Assembly: GCA_003640385.1 (NCBI GenBank)
Contig: RCAB01000275.1
Span: 22,147 to 86,146, forward strand
DNA length: 64,000 nucleotides
Direction of reading: 5' to 3'
From: Setaria digitata
Lineage: Eukaryota > Nematoda > Chromadorea > Rhabditida > Setariidae
The notes beneath the pieces were generated by a model. It did no database searches, was not told the DNA's origin, and saw only the letters and a program-made list of their open reading frames with translations. The position numbers and the translations under genes were made by a program. Numbering within the stretch: the stretch's first letter is position 1; every line of letters begins with the position of its first letter. This document shows, one piece after another, positions 50,451 to 63,999 of the stretch.

Positions 50451-51940
50451 CCTCTTTGAATATTTCCTGATGTGGTTATACTTGAAAGAGCGAGATTCAG
50501 TTTTTTTTTTTTTTTTTTTCCGAATTTTTGCTAGTTGAAAAATTTTTAGAAATAAATTTGGAAGAGGTTGTGATCTTTATAGTGATTCTCTTTCTCTTTT
50601 GCAAGAATAACTGAGTAAGTTAGTTCATTTACATATTTTTCTTTTTTCACTTCTCTTCCACTTGAGTATCTTAACTTCTGACTGAATCCTAGCGAATATA
50701 AAAGAGAGGAAGCGCTTAAAAGTCATCTTAAGGAATTGGCAATGCACAAAACAGAAGGATTAACTAATAAAAAAAAAAAAAAAAATCGAATTGACATTCA
50801 TTTTTGCAATTCTCTTTCTCGCTGTCTCTTGCTTCTAATGAGTTTAAGATCTTGAATTCCATGAGGCAAACTAGTATTTTTTAAGATTTGAATCAATTGG
50901 ACCAACCTCTGTTGTTGTTGTTGTTGTTGCTAACTTTCCTTTTTTCCCTCAGTAACATTTAAAGCTCATTTCGTCTTACGATATATTGCCTTTTAAAGAA
51001 AACATTTGAAAAATATTTGTCTGTTAGGTATTTGTTACATCACATTTCATGCTTGTGTATAATAAAATTGTGAGCTGGTTTAGTTTTCTGAAGACATTTC
51101 AAGTTTGTTGCTAAAATTGTTTATATCATATTTTAAAAAATATTTTAACAAATTTTTTTTTCTTTTCCATTGTGAAAAAGTGTCATGCTAACTGATTTTT
51201 CATATTCTTACTTAATGAAGCGATTAGTGAAACTGCAATCTTTCTGATGAATTGTGTATGAAATCGCTTCTCGTAAATAAATGAATTATTGTTAATGTTT
51301 GGAGAAAAAAAAAAAAAAAAAAACCACTGACATGAAATAACTTTAACTCTGATATAAATAGTTCAGTTTTTTAAGTTTCTTAAAATTATGACGTGAACAA
51401 TAGTCAATTTTTTAATTTTTTTTCTTCATTCAATTACAAAATGTAATTAAATTGTTACAGTGCAGTCACACTGTTCTACCACACACAGGTAAAATATTCA
51501 AAAGCAGTATTTTTTTTTTCGAGAGAAAATAACCCTGAACAAAAATTTTTTTTTTTTTTTTCTATTCCAGTTAGTTAGTTCCGGGTAAGTTTTCGTGTCT
51601 GTTTAGGTGAAAAAGAAAAAAAAATTTGAATTTATGATCATTAATGCTTGAGAAAAAATTTAATTGAATGGATGGATAAATGATTGATTTAATAATGATA
51701 ACGGTTATGACATTTATTTACTTTTTCAGTATTTTGCTGTTGTGGTGTTTTGGTAAATTTATCATTACTGCATCAATTTATTTTTTATTATTTAGCTAAT
51801 TATTCATTAGTTTGTTCCATTTTCTTTCTTTGTTTTAATAAATTTAAATAAAATGAATAATTGAAGAATTATTGATACAATGCAATTGCTTCATGCTTTC
51901 ATGCGACATTTATGTTCTTTTTCTTATAATAATTCAGTAA

Positions 51941-52357
51941 ATTCATAATTACTCTTCTTTTTTTTTTTTGTTACTTTATTATCTCATCAATCGATTAATC
52001 GTTTATTTCGTTTTTTTTTTCTTTTTTTTTTTTTTGTTTTTTTTTTTAGTAAATTTAGATCAGAGTTTTTCTAGCATTCAAAAGGTAGCAGAATTTAGGT
52101 ATTCTAAGCTTGATCAGACAGTTGATCTTATTAAATGATACAATCAATNATTCATAATTACTCTTCTTTTTTTTTTTTGTTACTTTATTATCTCATCAAT
52201 CGATTAATCGTTTATTTCGTTTTTTTTTTCTTTTTTTTTTTTTTGTTTTTTTTTTTAGTAAATTTAGATCAGAGTTTTTCTAGCATTCAAAAGATAGCAG
52301 AACTTAGGTATTCTAAGCTTGATCAGACAGTTGATCTTATTAAATGATACAATCAAT
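51941..52357. repeat. 208-bp direct duplication around an N at 52149
   Basis: Copy 1 (51941-52148) and copy 2 (52150-52357) are the same length and differ at two bases (AAGGTAGCAGAATTT versus AAGATAGCAGAACTT). They abut at a single N. Confidence 0.9.
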
Positions 52358-52368
52358 TATATTATCTT

Positions 52369-52693
52369 TGCCAACAAAATTCCATTTATGTGGATGATGC
52401 CTCCCTCATATATCGATTAATGTTTGGTTAATTGATTCTCTGATCAGTCGGTTGATTGATTAGTGGATATTGGCAATAAAATTTTTATTTATATTGATAA
52501 TATTTCATGCATCGATCAATTTGTTGGTTAATTGCTTCTTTGAGCAATCGATCGATTGGTTGATTGATTGATTGATCGATTGATGGGTAGTGCTAACAAA
52601 GTTCATCGTTGTGCGGATGATGTTTTATATATCGATCAATCTATCGGTTAATTTATTCTTTAATCAATCGATATTGATTGATTGATGAATATT
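52369..52693. repeat. ~100-120-bp degenerate minisatellite, three units
   Basis: Units at about 52369-52471, 52472-52591 and 52592-52693, each with 'CAAxAAAATT', 'GATGAT', 'ATATCGATCAAT', 'GGTTAATT' and a TTGATTGATTGAT tail. The last part contains many ATCGAT palindromes. Confidence 0.75.
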
Positions 52694-53229
52694 GATTGCG
52701 TATATTTTTGCATCATTGCAACGCTCTATTACATTTGTCATACCAAACAATGTGTGACACTTTAATCGATTTATCATCATTTTTGTCATCTTGTGTCACC
52801 CCATCTTCCTGTTGTTTTTGTTTGGAGGAAGAGAAAAGGAAATGTTATTTATTTCGCCTCTCTAAAATGCCTATTGTAACATGTGAAGACTTTTCATCTT
52901 ATATGAAATATATTTCGCAGATTTTCTCTTTTAATTAAAAATGATAAAGTTCGCTTCTTTAAGAAAAAAAAAAAAAAAATTGTTTTCCTTAATAAAATTT
53001 AAATCGCTTTTGTTTTGTTTCGATTTTTTTTTCTAGTGCTAGAATTACGAGGATTTATTTAGCACTTAAAAAAAAAAAAAAAAAAAAAAAACAGGTCAAA
53101 GTAGATGGTGATGACAATTTTTAAATTTGTTAATTAGAATGATGTTAATTGTGAAATTTTTTAATAAAAATAAATAATGTTAGTTATGAAATTTTTCTAA
53201 CCATTCCTGAAAAGTGTCGAACATTTTAA

Positions 53230-54312
<1,083 letters not shown>

Positions 54313-54375
54313 TGTGATCGAAAAAAGAATTTTTCGATTCATAACTCTCGAACAGTTTCATTCACTTATTGTCAT

Positions 54376-54381
54376 AATAAA
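54376..54381 (+). terminator. Poly(A) signal of the PDCD6 gene
   Basis: AATAAA lies 64 nt after the stop codon, in a short A/T-rich 3' UTR. Confidence 0.6.
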
Positions 54382-57167
54382 TACATTTATCGTAACAATT
54401 AAGCTAGTACTCTCAGTTGAAAAATTTAAATCTCTCTTAAAGAACTAATTTAGCCTTTTTTTTGAATACTTACCATTTAAGGAACAAGCAATGAATTAAA
54501 GAAATTGATAGTTGGACTTATTTTTCAAATTTTTAAAATTAAAAATTAGAATTTCATCTGGTCATATACCACTAATCAGTTGATATTTAGTAGTGTTCAC
54601 ATGATCATATATGTCTCCTTCTGCACTACTGTTTTGTTTAAATCATTTAATTTACCTGTTTGAATAGAAGAATCAAATAATCGACCAAGTCTTGCATCAT
54701 TTTTATTTAATCATTAATGAATTTAATTCTGTGAACGTACAATTTTGTATTTTGATAAGGTGTTTCCTTTCTTTTCTTTTTTTTTTTTTTTTTTTTTCTT
54801 ATAAAAGCATTTTAATGTTATGTATTATAATATTAAGAATTTATTATTAGCATTTTTCAACACTACAAATTTGTCCTTTCAATTTTTTTTCTTCGATTTC
54901 AAAACTTTCATATTTCATTCAGCAAAAAAAAAAATTTTACAAAATGCTTTATTCAATCGACTGCTTGATTGATATTCATGAAGTAATAGTGAATAGGTTC
55001 TATTTTTTTTTTCATATTTCAAAATCCTTTTTTTTTTCCGATACAATCAAATCAATAATAGAGGAATATTTTTCTGAAACATCTCTTTTTAATCACCATA
55101 TAAGTTCTGAATGAAATTTCAGCATAAAAAAAAAAAAGAAAAAAAAATTTTTGTAAATTAAAAAAATCGCAATGAAGTTGAATTTAAAAGAATTAAAAAA
55201 AGTATTTTCAATATCGTCATGTGCACACATTTATGCTTCGTTACAGTGGCATGCATTTTTTTTTTTTTTTTTTTTGTATGTCGCATGTCGTTGATGATGA
55301 TAATTAGTGATAAGTTGAAAAAGGAGCAAAAATTATTTTGATGGTAAATTTTATTCCAATTACATGATTAATGATGATGGATGCATATGCTTGTGGTTTC
55401 AGTTCATTCTTTTGTGGTCGATTATGATTAATTAATTCATTTCGATGTCAGATGTTAGGAAAATGAATATTACCACCTCAAAAAAAAAAACGGAAAAAAA
55501 AAGAAAAGGAAAATTTAAGCAATAATTGAAAGAATTGCCAAAAATATTTCCCTAATCTTTCTAACTTATAGCATTTTATTTGCAAGTGAAGAATAAGGAA
55601 AAAAAAAATTGGTTTTTTTTTTTTTTCAGGCATTTACACTTCTCCAACCTGGTCGATAAAGCAAGTCATTTCGTTTCACCAATCATTTGTTCAAATCAGT
55701 TTAATCAAACTCAGCAGTTTGTTTATATATCTACAAAAAAAAAAAAAGAAAAAAAATTTTTTTATTTGCATTTTTTTCCTATTGTTTCAATTCTCTCTCG
55801 CCTCTTGCATTCCTGCTGATTTTTCCATCTTGAAAATTTTTCATGAATTCATTTTGGAAAATAATATAATAAGTTAATTTGTACTAGCTACTAATTCGTT
55901 GTACTCCTTTCATCTCTTCAATTTCACATAAATATATATGCACATATATATATATATCTGTATCGAGTTCAGATGACTGCATCATCGATAATTAAGAAAA
56001 AACGACAACGCCTGTTCCATCTAGTTGCAACTATTTGTTATTTTTATTCAGTTTTATTCAGCACTTCTTCTATCACTAGTTTATTGTTAAAAAAAAATTA
56101 TTTCCTCAATGTTATTGCTGATTTCAGTTCAGACTTGTACTGTTTAGCCTAGTTACACTTGTTAAGAGAGATTATAAAACCATTACTAATGTCTATTATT
56201 GGTTAAATAAATAAAAATACACGAAGGAAAGAGTTAACTTTCACAGTTTTTGAAATGTCTGTAAGCCGAATACTCTCATTTTATCCGATCGATCTCACTT
56301 CTGTCCTTGTATCTTACTAGTGAAGGAAAAATTTTCGGTACAACTGTCCGTCCTTTTCATTGTTAAGACTTCCTTCTACAGCATTTTCTCTCTCTACTGT
56401 ACCTCTCTTTCGAACAGCTTTTTAATATAGAAAGTCGGTTCAGCACAGTGTTATGTTTTTTTTTTTTGTATTCGTTCTCGGTCTCGTTAACATTTTATGT
56501 CATCTGTCGTAAATTGTTTAAAGGGATACTCTTCATATTTTTATACAGTCACTATATTGTATCCCATTTTACAACTATTAATGAAGCACAGAAACATCTG
56601 TATGCATTCATTAATACAAGTTTTAAAGAGAAGGTAAAAGAAGGACAGCCCCAGTAATGGAAAGTAAAATCAAAATTTCGAAAGCGAGAAAGAAACAGAG
56701 CAAAAACTTAAGCGCAAAAGTGAATAACATCAGTCATTTTAATTTTTCGGAAAACTGTAAAAATTCAGAAATAGAAGTGACAAATTTTTCTACTTAAATT
56801 AATGAACCACTTTTTCATAACAAGACCGAAATCTGTTTATCACATTATCGTAGCCGCAGCACATTAGCTCAGCGTAGGATATATACACCTTTGTTACATT
56901 TCTCGACCAAGACGAGTCAACTGGAAAATATTTTTAGAATCTTAAAGTGCTTCGGCATCAGACTTTTCTTTGATAACGTCATCTCTATGAATGAAATGAA
57001 TGAAAGTGGTGAAATAGAAAAATAACAAGTAACAAACAAATCTGTCTCAATCACGACAATTACAACGACTTCATGGCTTAAATTTTGCAGCGATAGGCAC
57101 ATCGTACTAAAAAGTTTTTACGTCTCACGATAGAATCAAATTCTGATTTCATGGATTGTCTAAATTC
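54382..57167. other. Convergent intergenic region between PDCD6 and SCFD1
   Basis: Both flanking genes end here. The interval is A/T rich with T-tracts, a short TA-rich stretch near 55927-55958, and one 59-codon reading frame at 55973-56152 (see findings). I could not identify a clear AATAAA for the minus-strand SCFD1 gene near its stop at 57168. Nothing else stands out. Confidence 0.45.
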
Positions 57168-60100
57168 TCAAAAACTTTTGAATTTTGAAACCTGCTCAAC
57201 AAACTGCTTTGAATTGACCAATTCCGTACAACCATAAGTTATTCTTAAAAGACCTTTCGATTTACCATAATCAACAATATTTTGATATTCAACATAGTTT
57301 CCACCACCGATAACAAAAACTATAACATCTTGTGGTGGATTACCACGTGAACGTTGAGGCCTGAAGATTCAGTTGATTCAGTTATATTGACCCCAGTTAA
57401 CAAGCATAAATCGTATTTTAAAATTTTGAGGAAGATTGTAATATAGTAAGATAAAAAAAATACAAACGGTACAGAGAGCAGCCACTGTCAAAAAAAGTTA
57501 TAAAATGAAAAAATACTCTTTGCCAGAAGAATGCATCAGCTTCGGGTCATAATATCGAAATTCAGTGTCATTATATCGTGAATTAGATTGAGAATTATAT
57601 GTAAGAACTGAATCAACCATCTAAAACAGCGTTAAAGCCAATGTCAGTGCAAAATAATTGGTGAGTAACATCAAACTTAATTACGGAGAAATCCAATTTA
57701 CAAACTTAAATCCGTAAACAAACAAAAAAAAAAAAACTTTTAAATATGAGCATGCCTTCGTCAAAGGAAGATTGTGCTTTTTAGGGACGAGGTTTTTCAC
57801 TCCCTCCATAAATAACTGTGAGCCACGATTAAGCAAATTTGCAAACATATTATCAGTTTTGATACCACCACCTGAATAATCGTTTGTTACACGATTCAGG
57901 TTCATATTTGATATTGATCTGCAATAAGCATGGAAGGATAAATCTTTATGAATGCCAATACCAGTTGGATTTAATTAAAAGTTTTTTCATTTAAAAAAAT
58001 GAAAATTTTCTCATGAATGAAAAAAATGGGAAAGAAAACAAGATTGGAAACAATGTCAAGTAGTAATAAGAATGATGTAATGCGAGGATATCAATGACTG
58101 CTGTAAACAAATAAAGGATCGCTATCAATTTGTTTGGAGAAAAATACAATCTCATTTCTACCGTAGAAAAAACTATCTGTATGGTATTGGATAGATTTGA
58201 TGCTCACCTAAACTGTTTGACATATTTGATAGCTGCATCATCCAAGCCAACTTGTTTCAGATAATCAGCCTGCTCTCTCAATTCATCCTATAAATAAATC
58301 CAGACATGTTTAATCCACTACTGGAATTACCGGTCACTCAAGACAACACTTCCGTAGTGACTTTTTAGGAAAAGATTGTGCATATCTTTTTTCAAAATTC
58401 TAACTGTTAAATGACGACTCAATTTATCTGTTGACCGTCCGACTTTAGAATTGCATTTTTCAAACTTCGTTTCGTGAGCAAAATAAGACAAAGTCATTAC
58501 CTCAGATGTATCAGTGGAACAAAGATAATTGATCAGCATAACCCGTAAAGCATCCTCAAGAGCACTACACTGACGCATCAGCTCTATAACACTTGCATCA
58601 CTTAACATGCCATTCATTATTTTATCTTCAGCCTCAAAGAGGACGTCAAGTTTCCTGAAGGCAATTAAATCGTAGTATTCAAACAAATCATTGTGTAATA
58701 CACTAAGCAGATCCCCTGAACTTGTCATAAAAAGATGCAAAATGCTCACCGTTGTTTGATGTGGTCTAAAACCGCAGTTGCAACAGTTGTGTGCAAATCA
58801 ATTAAACGTTTCTTTTCTAGCAATTCTGGAAGTGAGCCAACTGTAGAGGTTAACTTAGCGGTAGCATCACTTAATAAACTCACAGTTTCGTCGGATTCTA
58901 CATCATCCATACCCTAGAAGGAACATTAATCAAAGAATATATGATTACTCGGATCAATTGATGCAGATAAACCCAGGAAAACGATGAGTGCTTGTAAAAC
59001 ACGGATATATCGAATCCTGTAAAAAAAGACCTGACGACGAACTATCAAATCATACATCTACTCGTAATACGGCACCAAGCACCGGATAAAACAGCATTCT
59101 TTCATTTAATTTAAACGAAAAATAAATCCTCGACCTTTAAATGCAATCATTCATACTGTTCGAAATCAAATCTAAATAAATAAAAAAGAATATGCAATAA
59201 GTTCGCACCATAGCATGCTTCAGACGCTTAATTTCATCTTCGCTATTTTTATATGCTTCCACTTCCTCTTGTATTGCTTCTGCTACCAATGGAAAGGCGC
59301 TTCCCTTATGTCCCATCCACAGCTTGTCGCGTGAATTCATGTCATACTCCTTTCTTCTCCCATTTTTATCTCTGATCACAACACGATTTAAATCTAAATC
59401 CTACAAAAGAATGCTGATGACCTCTAACTTTAAATGAATATAATAATATCCAAATTCATCTTGTTATAACTTAAACAGAGATTGCAGTTTTATAATAGCT
59501 TTAAAAAAAAAAAAAAAAAAAATGAACGGTCGATCCCACACATATGTAGCTGGTTTAATTTCTGAAGTACTTACTAACAAATCATGTATAAGTGATTGAT
59601 AAGACCAAGTATGACGAAGCATTGTTGCTAAGTCCATGCCACGATCAGCAATTATTAACACAGGCCTATGAATAATCAATCGTCCAGCTCGAACACTATC
59701 TTGCACAAACAAGTTGTTTCGAGCATCACGAAAATTATCACGCAACTTCTGGTCTAAACGCTGCAAAAATATTTCAATGTTGCTGCAGCATTATAGAAAT
59801 TATTCTTTTCTTATGGCATAAATATTTATGTCAGCTTGTTTATTTCTGATATTTAAATGCAGTATTTAATTCAACAGTACTTCTGTCTCTGTGACATATT
59901 TTCCTAAATGCTAGGCATTTTTCTTTCCGAATCAATACCTTCAGCTACCTAAAGTATTATGAATTTCTCTTTCTTTTTTTTTTACATATATAGGTGTCAG
60001 TGGATCACTAAAAAATCTTCTCGCAAGGCTTTGGTGTTCAATTTTGTAATTTTTCGTAACTGTTCATGGGGGCTGAAAAACCATTTTATAGAATGTAATC

Positions 60101-62070
60101 CTTTTCTCCGTGATTAAGAAACTTTCAAAAGTATCCTCCGATTTTGTTCAGCTCGCTAGAATGACTCACAAAACCAAGAAAATGACTTACCACGGCAACT
60201 TGTTCTGCGGCATTGTCCTTTGGACAGCGTATAATGGGTACCACACCCAATGTCGCACACACCGAAAACAAGCCATCAACAATAGTATCAATGAGAGTTT
60301 CCATTTGTTGCGGAGTTACTGCAGGATCATTTATTGCTAAAAGAAAAGCAAATCAAGTATCCAGATTCGTCAGCGCTATTAAGAAATATCGAAGGCGGAA
60401 TTTCGAATGCATTAGAAGACAACAACTGAAATTAATTCAAATCACCGAAAGTCACGGAACTAAGAAACCTTTGAATTTATAATTACCCGAAGACAGGAGT
60501 AAAAGCAACCTAACATCGAATTTTAGCAGAAAAAGCAGAAAATATTCATGATTAAGATAGAAAAGAAACTAAGTAGAGATGCACCGCCAGTACAGAGAAA
60601 AGTAATTCAATAGCGTATGGAGAGGAACGAAATAAAAATACACACGCTATGAACAATAACGAAAAATTAATACCGTAGAATGAAAACGGACTGTTTTCGC
60701 TAAATCTTCGTAATACAAATAAATCGTCTTCTAGTGATATGAAGTTCAGAAATTGATCCATAAGCTGAAATTCGTATGAAAGTTTTAACAGTGCTTAACC
60801 TAGTGCAACATGCAGGGTGATTATGTATTTAAACAGATGATGGAAATTTTCAAAATCCTACTTTCTGAACTTGCTGGACGGTTCCACCACGGACGGCGGC
60901 GGATGCCAGCTGTTCAAGACGCGGCCTACTCAGCGGGCTAATCATATTCAAATAATAACTGTCGTACATTCCCTAAAAGAGCAAATTTAATCATAAGCAG
61001 TAAAACAGAACAAGACTCCAAGAACTTGATTTGTGAGAAAACCAACAATTCTTCAACTACTATAACCAGAAAAGTACTGATAATCAAAAAATTTATTCCT
61101 AACATTCACATAAATATTCCGTGGCTACCAAAATTTAAAACATTGTGATAAGAAAATGATCTAAAACGCTCATAAATCATTAATCCATTTAAAAGAAAAA
61201 TAAATCAAAATTTCGGGGCAAGATGGATATTATGCCTTCAATCTTTTCCCTCCCTTATGCACTGATTGGTCTTAAGAAAAATGCTCTAAACACCATTACG
61301 CTTAAATCTCATGCTCAAAAAAAAAGGTTAATTTTATCGTACTTTGTTAAGGTCATCACAAATCACTTTAACGTTTTCGTCGTCAGGAGAAACAAAATAG
61401 ACAGCAGGTACGTCGGGTAAAGCTTCACGATGACTGCTTAAAAGTCTGCAAAAATATCAATCACAAATGAGAGCTTCCAGTGATTCAAAATTAAGTCAAT
61501 CTCAATAAGTCAAAAGTGTTTCAGTTTTTTTTTTTTTTCTTTTTTTACAAGACAAATTTTCCTGTAAGAATAACTAGCAACAGATAATAGTTTACAAATG
61601 CAAAGTGATTCCCAAGTCTCTCAGTTGTTTGATAGTCAATAACGGAGATATGATATCCTGGCCATAGCGATCTAAAATGAGTATTTTCCATACTGGTTCC
61701 ACAGCCATCGACATTGGCAACGGCTGATTGAGATTTAGCATCTGTTTTAGGGAAGCTGAAAGAAGAAATCGGGATGAGAATCACACAGGAAAGAGTAAGT
61801 AAACATTCTTAACATTCACTCGATTATCTAATTTATCGCATTAATTCATATTCATAATGACAATAAAATATTATGAAGTGGATAAAAAAGAAAAAGAATT
61901 ACATTTTCTAGATATGACAATAAAAAAAAAAAGGATCTAAGCAATCTAATTAGTGTGACATGACTAGTTTAGCTATTTCTTTGTCCACTTTCGAAAAGAA
62001 ATAAAACATAAAAACATTTACCAATTTGTCGCATTCGGATCGTTTCATTCCACTCTGCTTGATCGCTCAT
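57168..62070 (-). CDS. SCFD1: Sly1/SCFD1, Sec1/Munc18-family regulator of ER-Golgi fusion
   Basis: Fourteen exons, 5' to 3': 62022-62070, 61596-61755, 61343-61445, 60862-60972, 60674-60764, 60191-60336, 59575-59760, 59209-59400, 58750-58913, 58501-58654, 58208-58287, 57756-57918, 57517-57620, 57168-57360. They join in frame to 1,896 nt, 631 aa (human SCFD1 is 642). The protein binds syntaxin-5-type SNAREs and promotes ER-Golgi and Golgi fusion. Diagnostic segments are ILILDRYGQDIISPLL, DVPAVYFVSPD, QFLNFISLEDD, LGVVPIIRCP, ADRGMDLATMLRHTWSYQ, HKGSAFPLVAEAIQEE, SLPELLEKKRLIDLHT, GSQLFMEGVKNLVPKKHNLP and GGGNYVEYQN near the C terminus. The basic linker before the HKGS block is shorter than in vertebrates. 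Exon 12 appears to end at a GC donor (see findings). The gene faces PDCD6 tail-to-tail. Confidence 0.95.
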
Positions 62071-63756
62071 GTTTCAAGCATAGACACCGCTCCGTGCAAA
62101 TATAAGGCAAGAAAATTATACACGGCTGATGAGGAAATCTGGATCAGGAAAAAAAAAAAAAAAAAAGCAATTAACAGAATGTAACATTACCAACCCCTGC
62201 TCCCCCTTCTGAAAATGACATTTAATGCTACTGGATGCATATAGATGCCTCTAATAACTATCATATGGTTCGAAGGTTTTCTTTTTTTTTTTTTTTCATA
62301 TTTTCATATACATTTTTCATGCTTCATATTTGATATTTATATCGTCTTTTTTCTTGTTTTTCGTATTTCATATCATACATTACATACTAGTGACATTTCG
62401 TACATGTGAATGGCGATTCATTTTTCAGCTGATACCTCCCTCTAAATCCTTCCAAAAAAAAAGAGAAAAAAAGAAACTACTTATCCCTCGTGTACTGCCA
62501 TTTTATTTCTAAGTTTTGTACTATTTTTTTTTTTTGTCGAATAAAATTGAATTTTATATATATATATATATATATAAATCTTATATATATATATATATAT
62601 ATAAGATTTATGTGTAACGAAAACTTATATATGCAAATTTATAACGTCGGAGGAAGTAAATGAACGATTTATTAAAATAAAAGAAAGAAAACGATCAATT
62701 TATTTGACAAAAAAAAAAACTTATTTCTGATGACCATTATATCAACGTGAACTAAGCATTGGTCTGGATCTTACACCAAAGAGGAAACGAAAAAGAACCA
62801 ATTCATGCGTAAAAAAAAAGAACAATTTTTGCTGACAAAAACTGGTCTATCATTGTGAACTAAGCAATGGTCTGAATTTTAAATCACACGTTTTATGTCT
62901 ATAGAGCGAGATTCTGAAAGTGGTGCGAAGTGAAACTTTTAGTCTCATATTCCAAAAGTATTCTCTTCGATGTTTTTGATATCGATAGGAGGTATGGGTC
63001 GGTTTGCTTTCGAAGTTTTTTCAAAATTTAAACTATGGAACGGTCTAATTCGAAACTTGATTTTACTCATTTCATATTATTTTGTTTCTTGTTTTTGTCG
63101 GAACCATAAGTTACTACTTAATTAATTGTATAAAAAGTTTTTGGTACTTCTTAGAAATTTTTTACAAACCTAATTAAGTTAGCGTTTAATTTGGCAAAAG
63201 AAAGCTTAGTTAAAGTAAGTTCAATTATAATATTCGTTACTTATGAAAGTACTGTATTCTTATTCTGAACATACATTTTTTTTTTCTGCACGCAAATGAA
63301 CCAAACATTTCCTTCCACCAATAAAATTTATCTACTTTTGTATATTTCTTCACACACATATATTCGCATACATTCTCAAATAAAAGCATGAAAAAAGTGG
63401 AAAATGCAAGAATTTCATTTTTATTATTTCAGATAATCACTCTGTCCTATATGAAGAAACTTAAATTTCATATCACATAATCGTCTTTTTTGACTAAATT
63501 AATGAGCATTATAACAAATAGATTCTGTTGCATAGAATGAATTAAGTGATAAGTTAAAAATTCAGCCAATGCGAGCATTTCAATCTCTAAAATTATATAT
63601 TTCTTTTGTTGAAGTGTTAAATGAATGATTGCAATATTCTCACATTTTAATGCTAAAAGATTCTCTAAGCAGCCAAGGAACAAACAATTTTGCTAATTAT
63701 CAAACGAGAAATAATGAATGGATAATTAGGAACCTCTTTTGAGCAATGAGAGAGTG
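62071..63756. other. Upstream region of SCFD1
   Basis: This should hold the SCFD1 promoter on the minus strand. It contains a TA-rich palindrome at 62554-62611 and otherwise unremarkable A/T-rich sequence. A minus-strand reading frame at 63468-63683 has no start context or homology that I can support. Confidence 0.45.
62554..62611. repeat. (TA)n runs with a 38-bp perfect palindrome
   Basis: Two TA runs flank AAATC; 62574-62611 is a perfect palindrome with ATAAATCTT at its left end and AAGATTTAT at its right end. It lies about 500 bp upstream of the SCFD1 start. Confidence 0.9.
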
Positions 63757-63762
63757 TTTATT
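63757..63762 (-). terminator. Probable poly(A) signal of the gene entering from the right edge
   Basis: TTTATT on the plus strand is AATAAA on the minus strand, 70 nt after the TGA at 63832-63834. That is a normal distance for a nematode 3' end and supports calling the upstream frame a terminal exon. Confidence 0.4.
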
Positions 63763-63831
63763 CATGCAATTCAATTCATTTCGCTCTAAGCAAACACTTT
63801 TATAGGCTACTAATTAAATCATTCTTATTAC

Positions 63832-63999
63832 TCACACGGCTCTTTGGTAGAAATATATTATTTTATTTTTATCCATTCGTTCTTGATCTAACTGAAAAAT
63901 CATTTGTCCCTTTCCCATTTCATGTGCCATCTGATCGTAATGATATTGGAAAATTTTTGTCACATAAGTCAGATCAGAGTGACTTATAAATGAGTTAAA
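63832..63999 (-). CDS. Possible 3'-terminal coding exon of an unidentified gene, cut by the window edge
   Basis: On the minus strand a frame is open from the window edge to a TGA at 63832-63834 (55 codons). It reads ...HSDLTYVTKIFQYHYDQMAH EMGKGQ and ends ...KNKIIYFYQRAV. The residue mix (Gln, Asp, Lys, Tyr and several Met, few Phe/Leu/Ile-only runs) looks more like protein than the surrounding A/T noise. An AATAAA follows 70 nt after the stop. I do not recognise the family. Alternatively the exon could splice at the GTGAGT just after the GCC codon and not terminate here. Confidence 0.38.
   Translation of the reverse strand, partial: FNSFISHSDLTYVTKIFQYHYDQMAHEMGKGQMIFQLDQERMDKNKIIYFYQRAV

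Noticed and set aside
56448..56657. 69-codon reading frame with a coding-looking 3' half
   Set aside because: A second frame over the same bases is equally open, and no neighbouring exon joins to it.
63468..63683. 71-codon minus-strand reading frame downstream of the edge gene
   Set aside because: It lies beyond the likely poly(A) signal of that gene, and composition is typical of A/T-rich noise.
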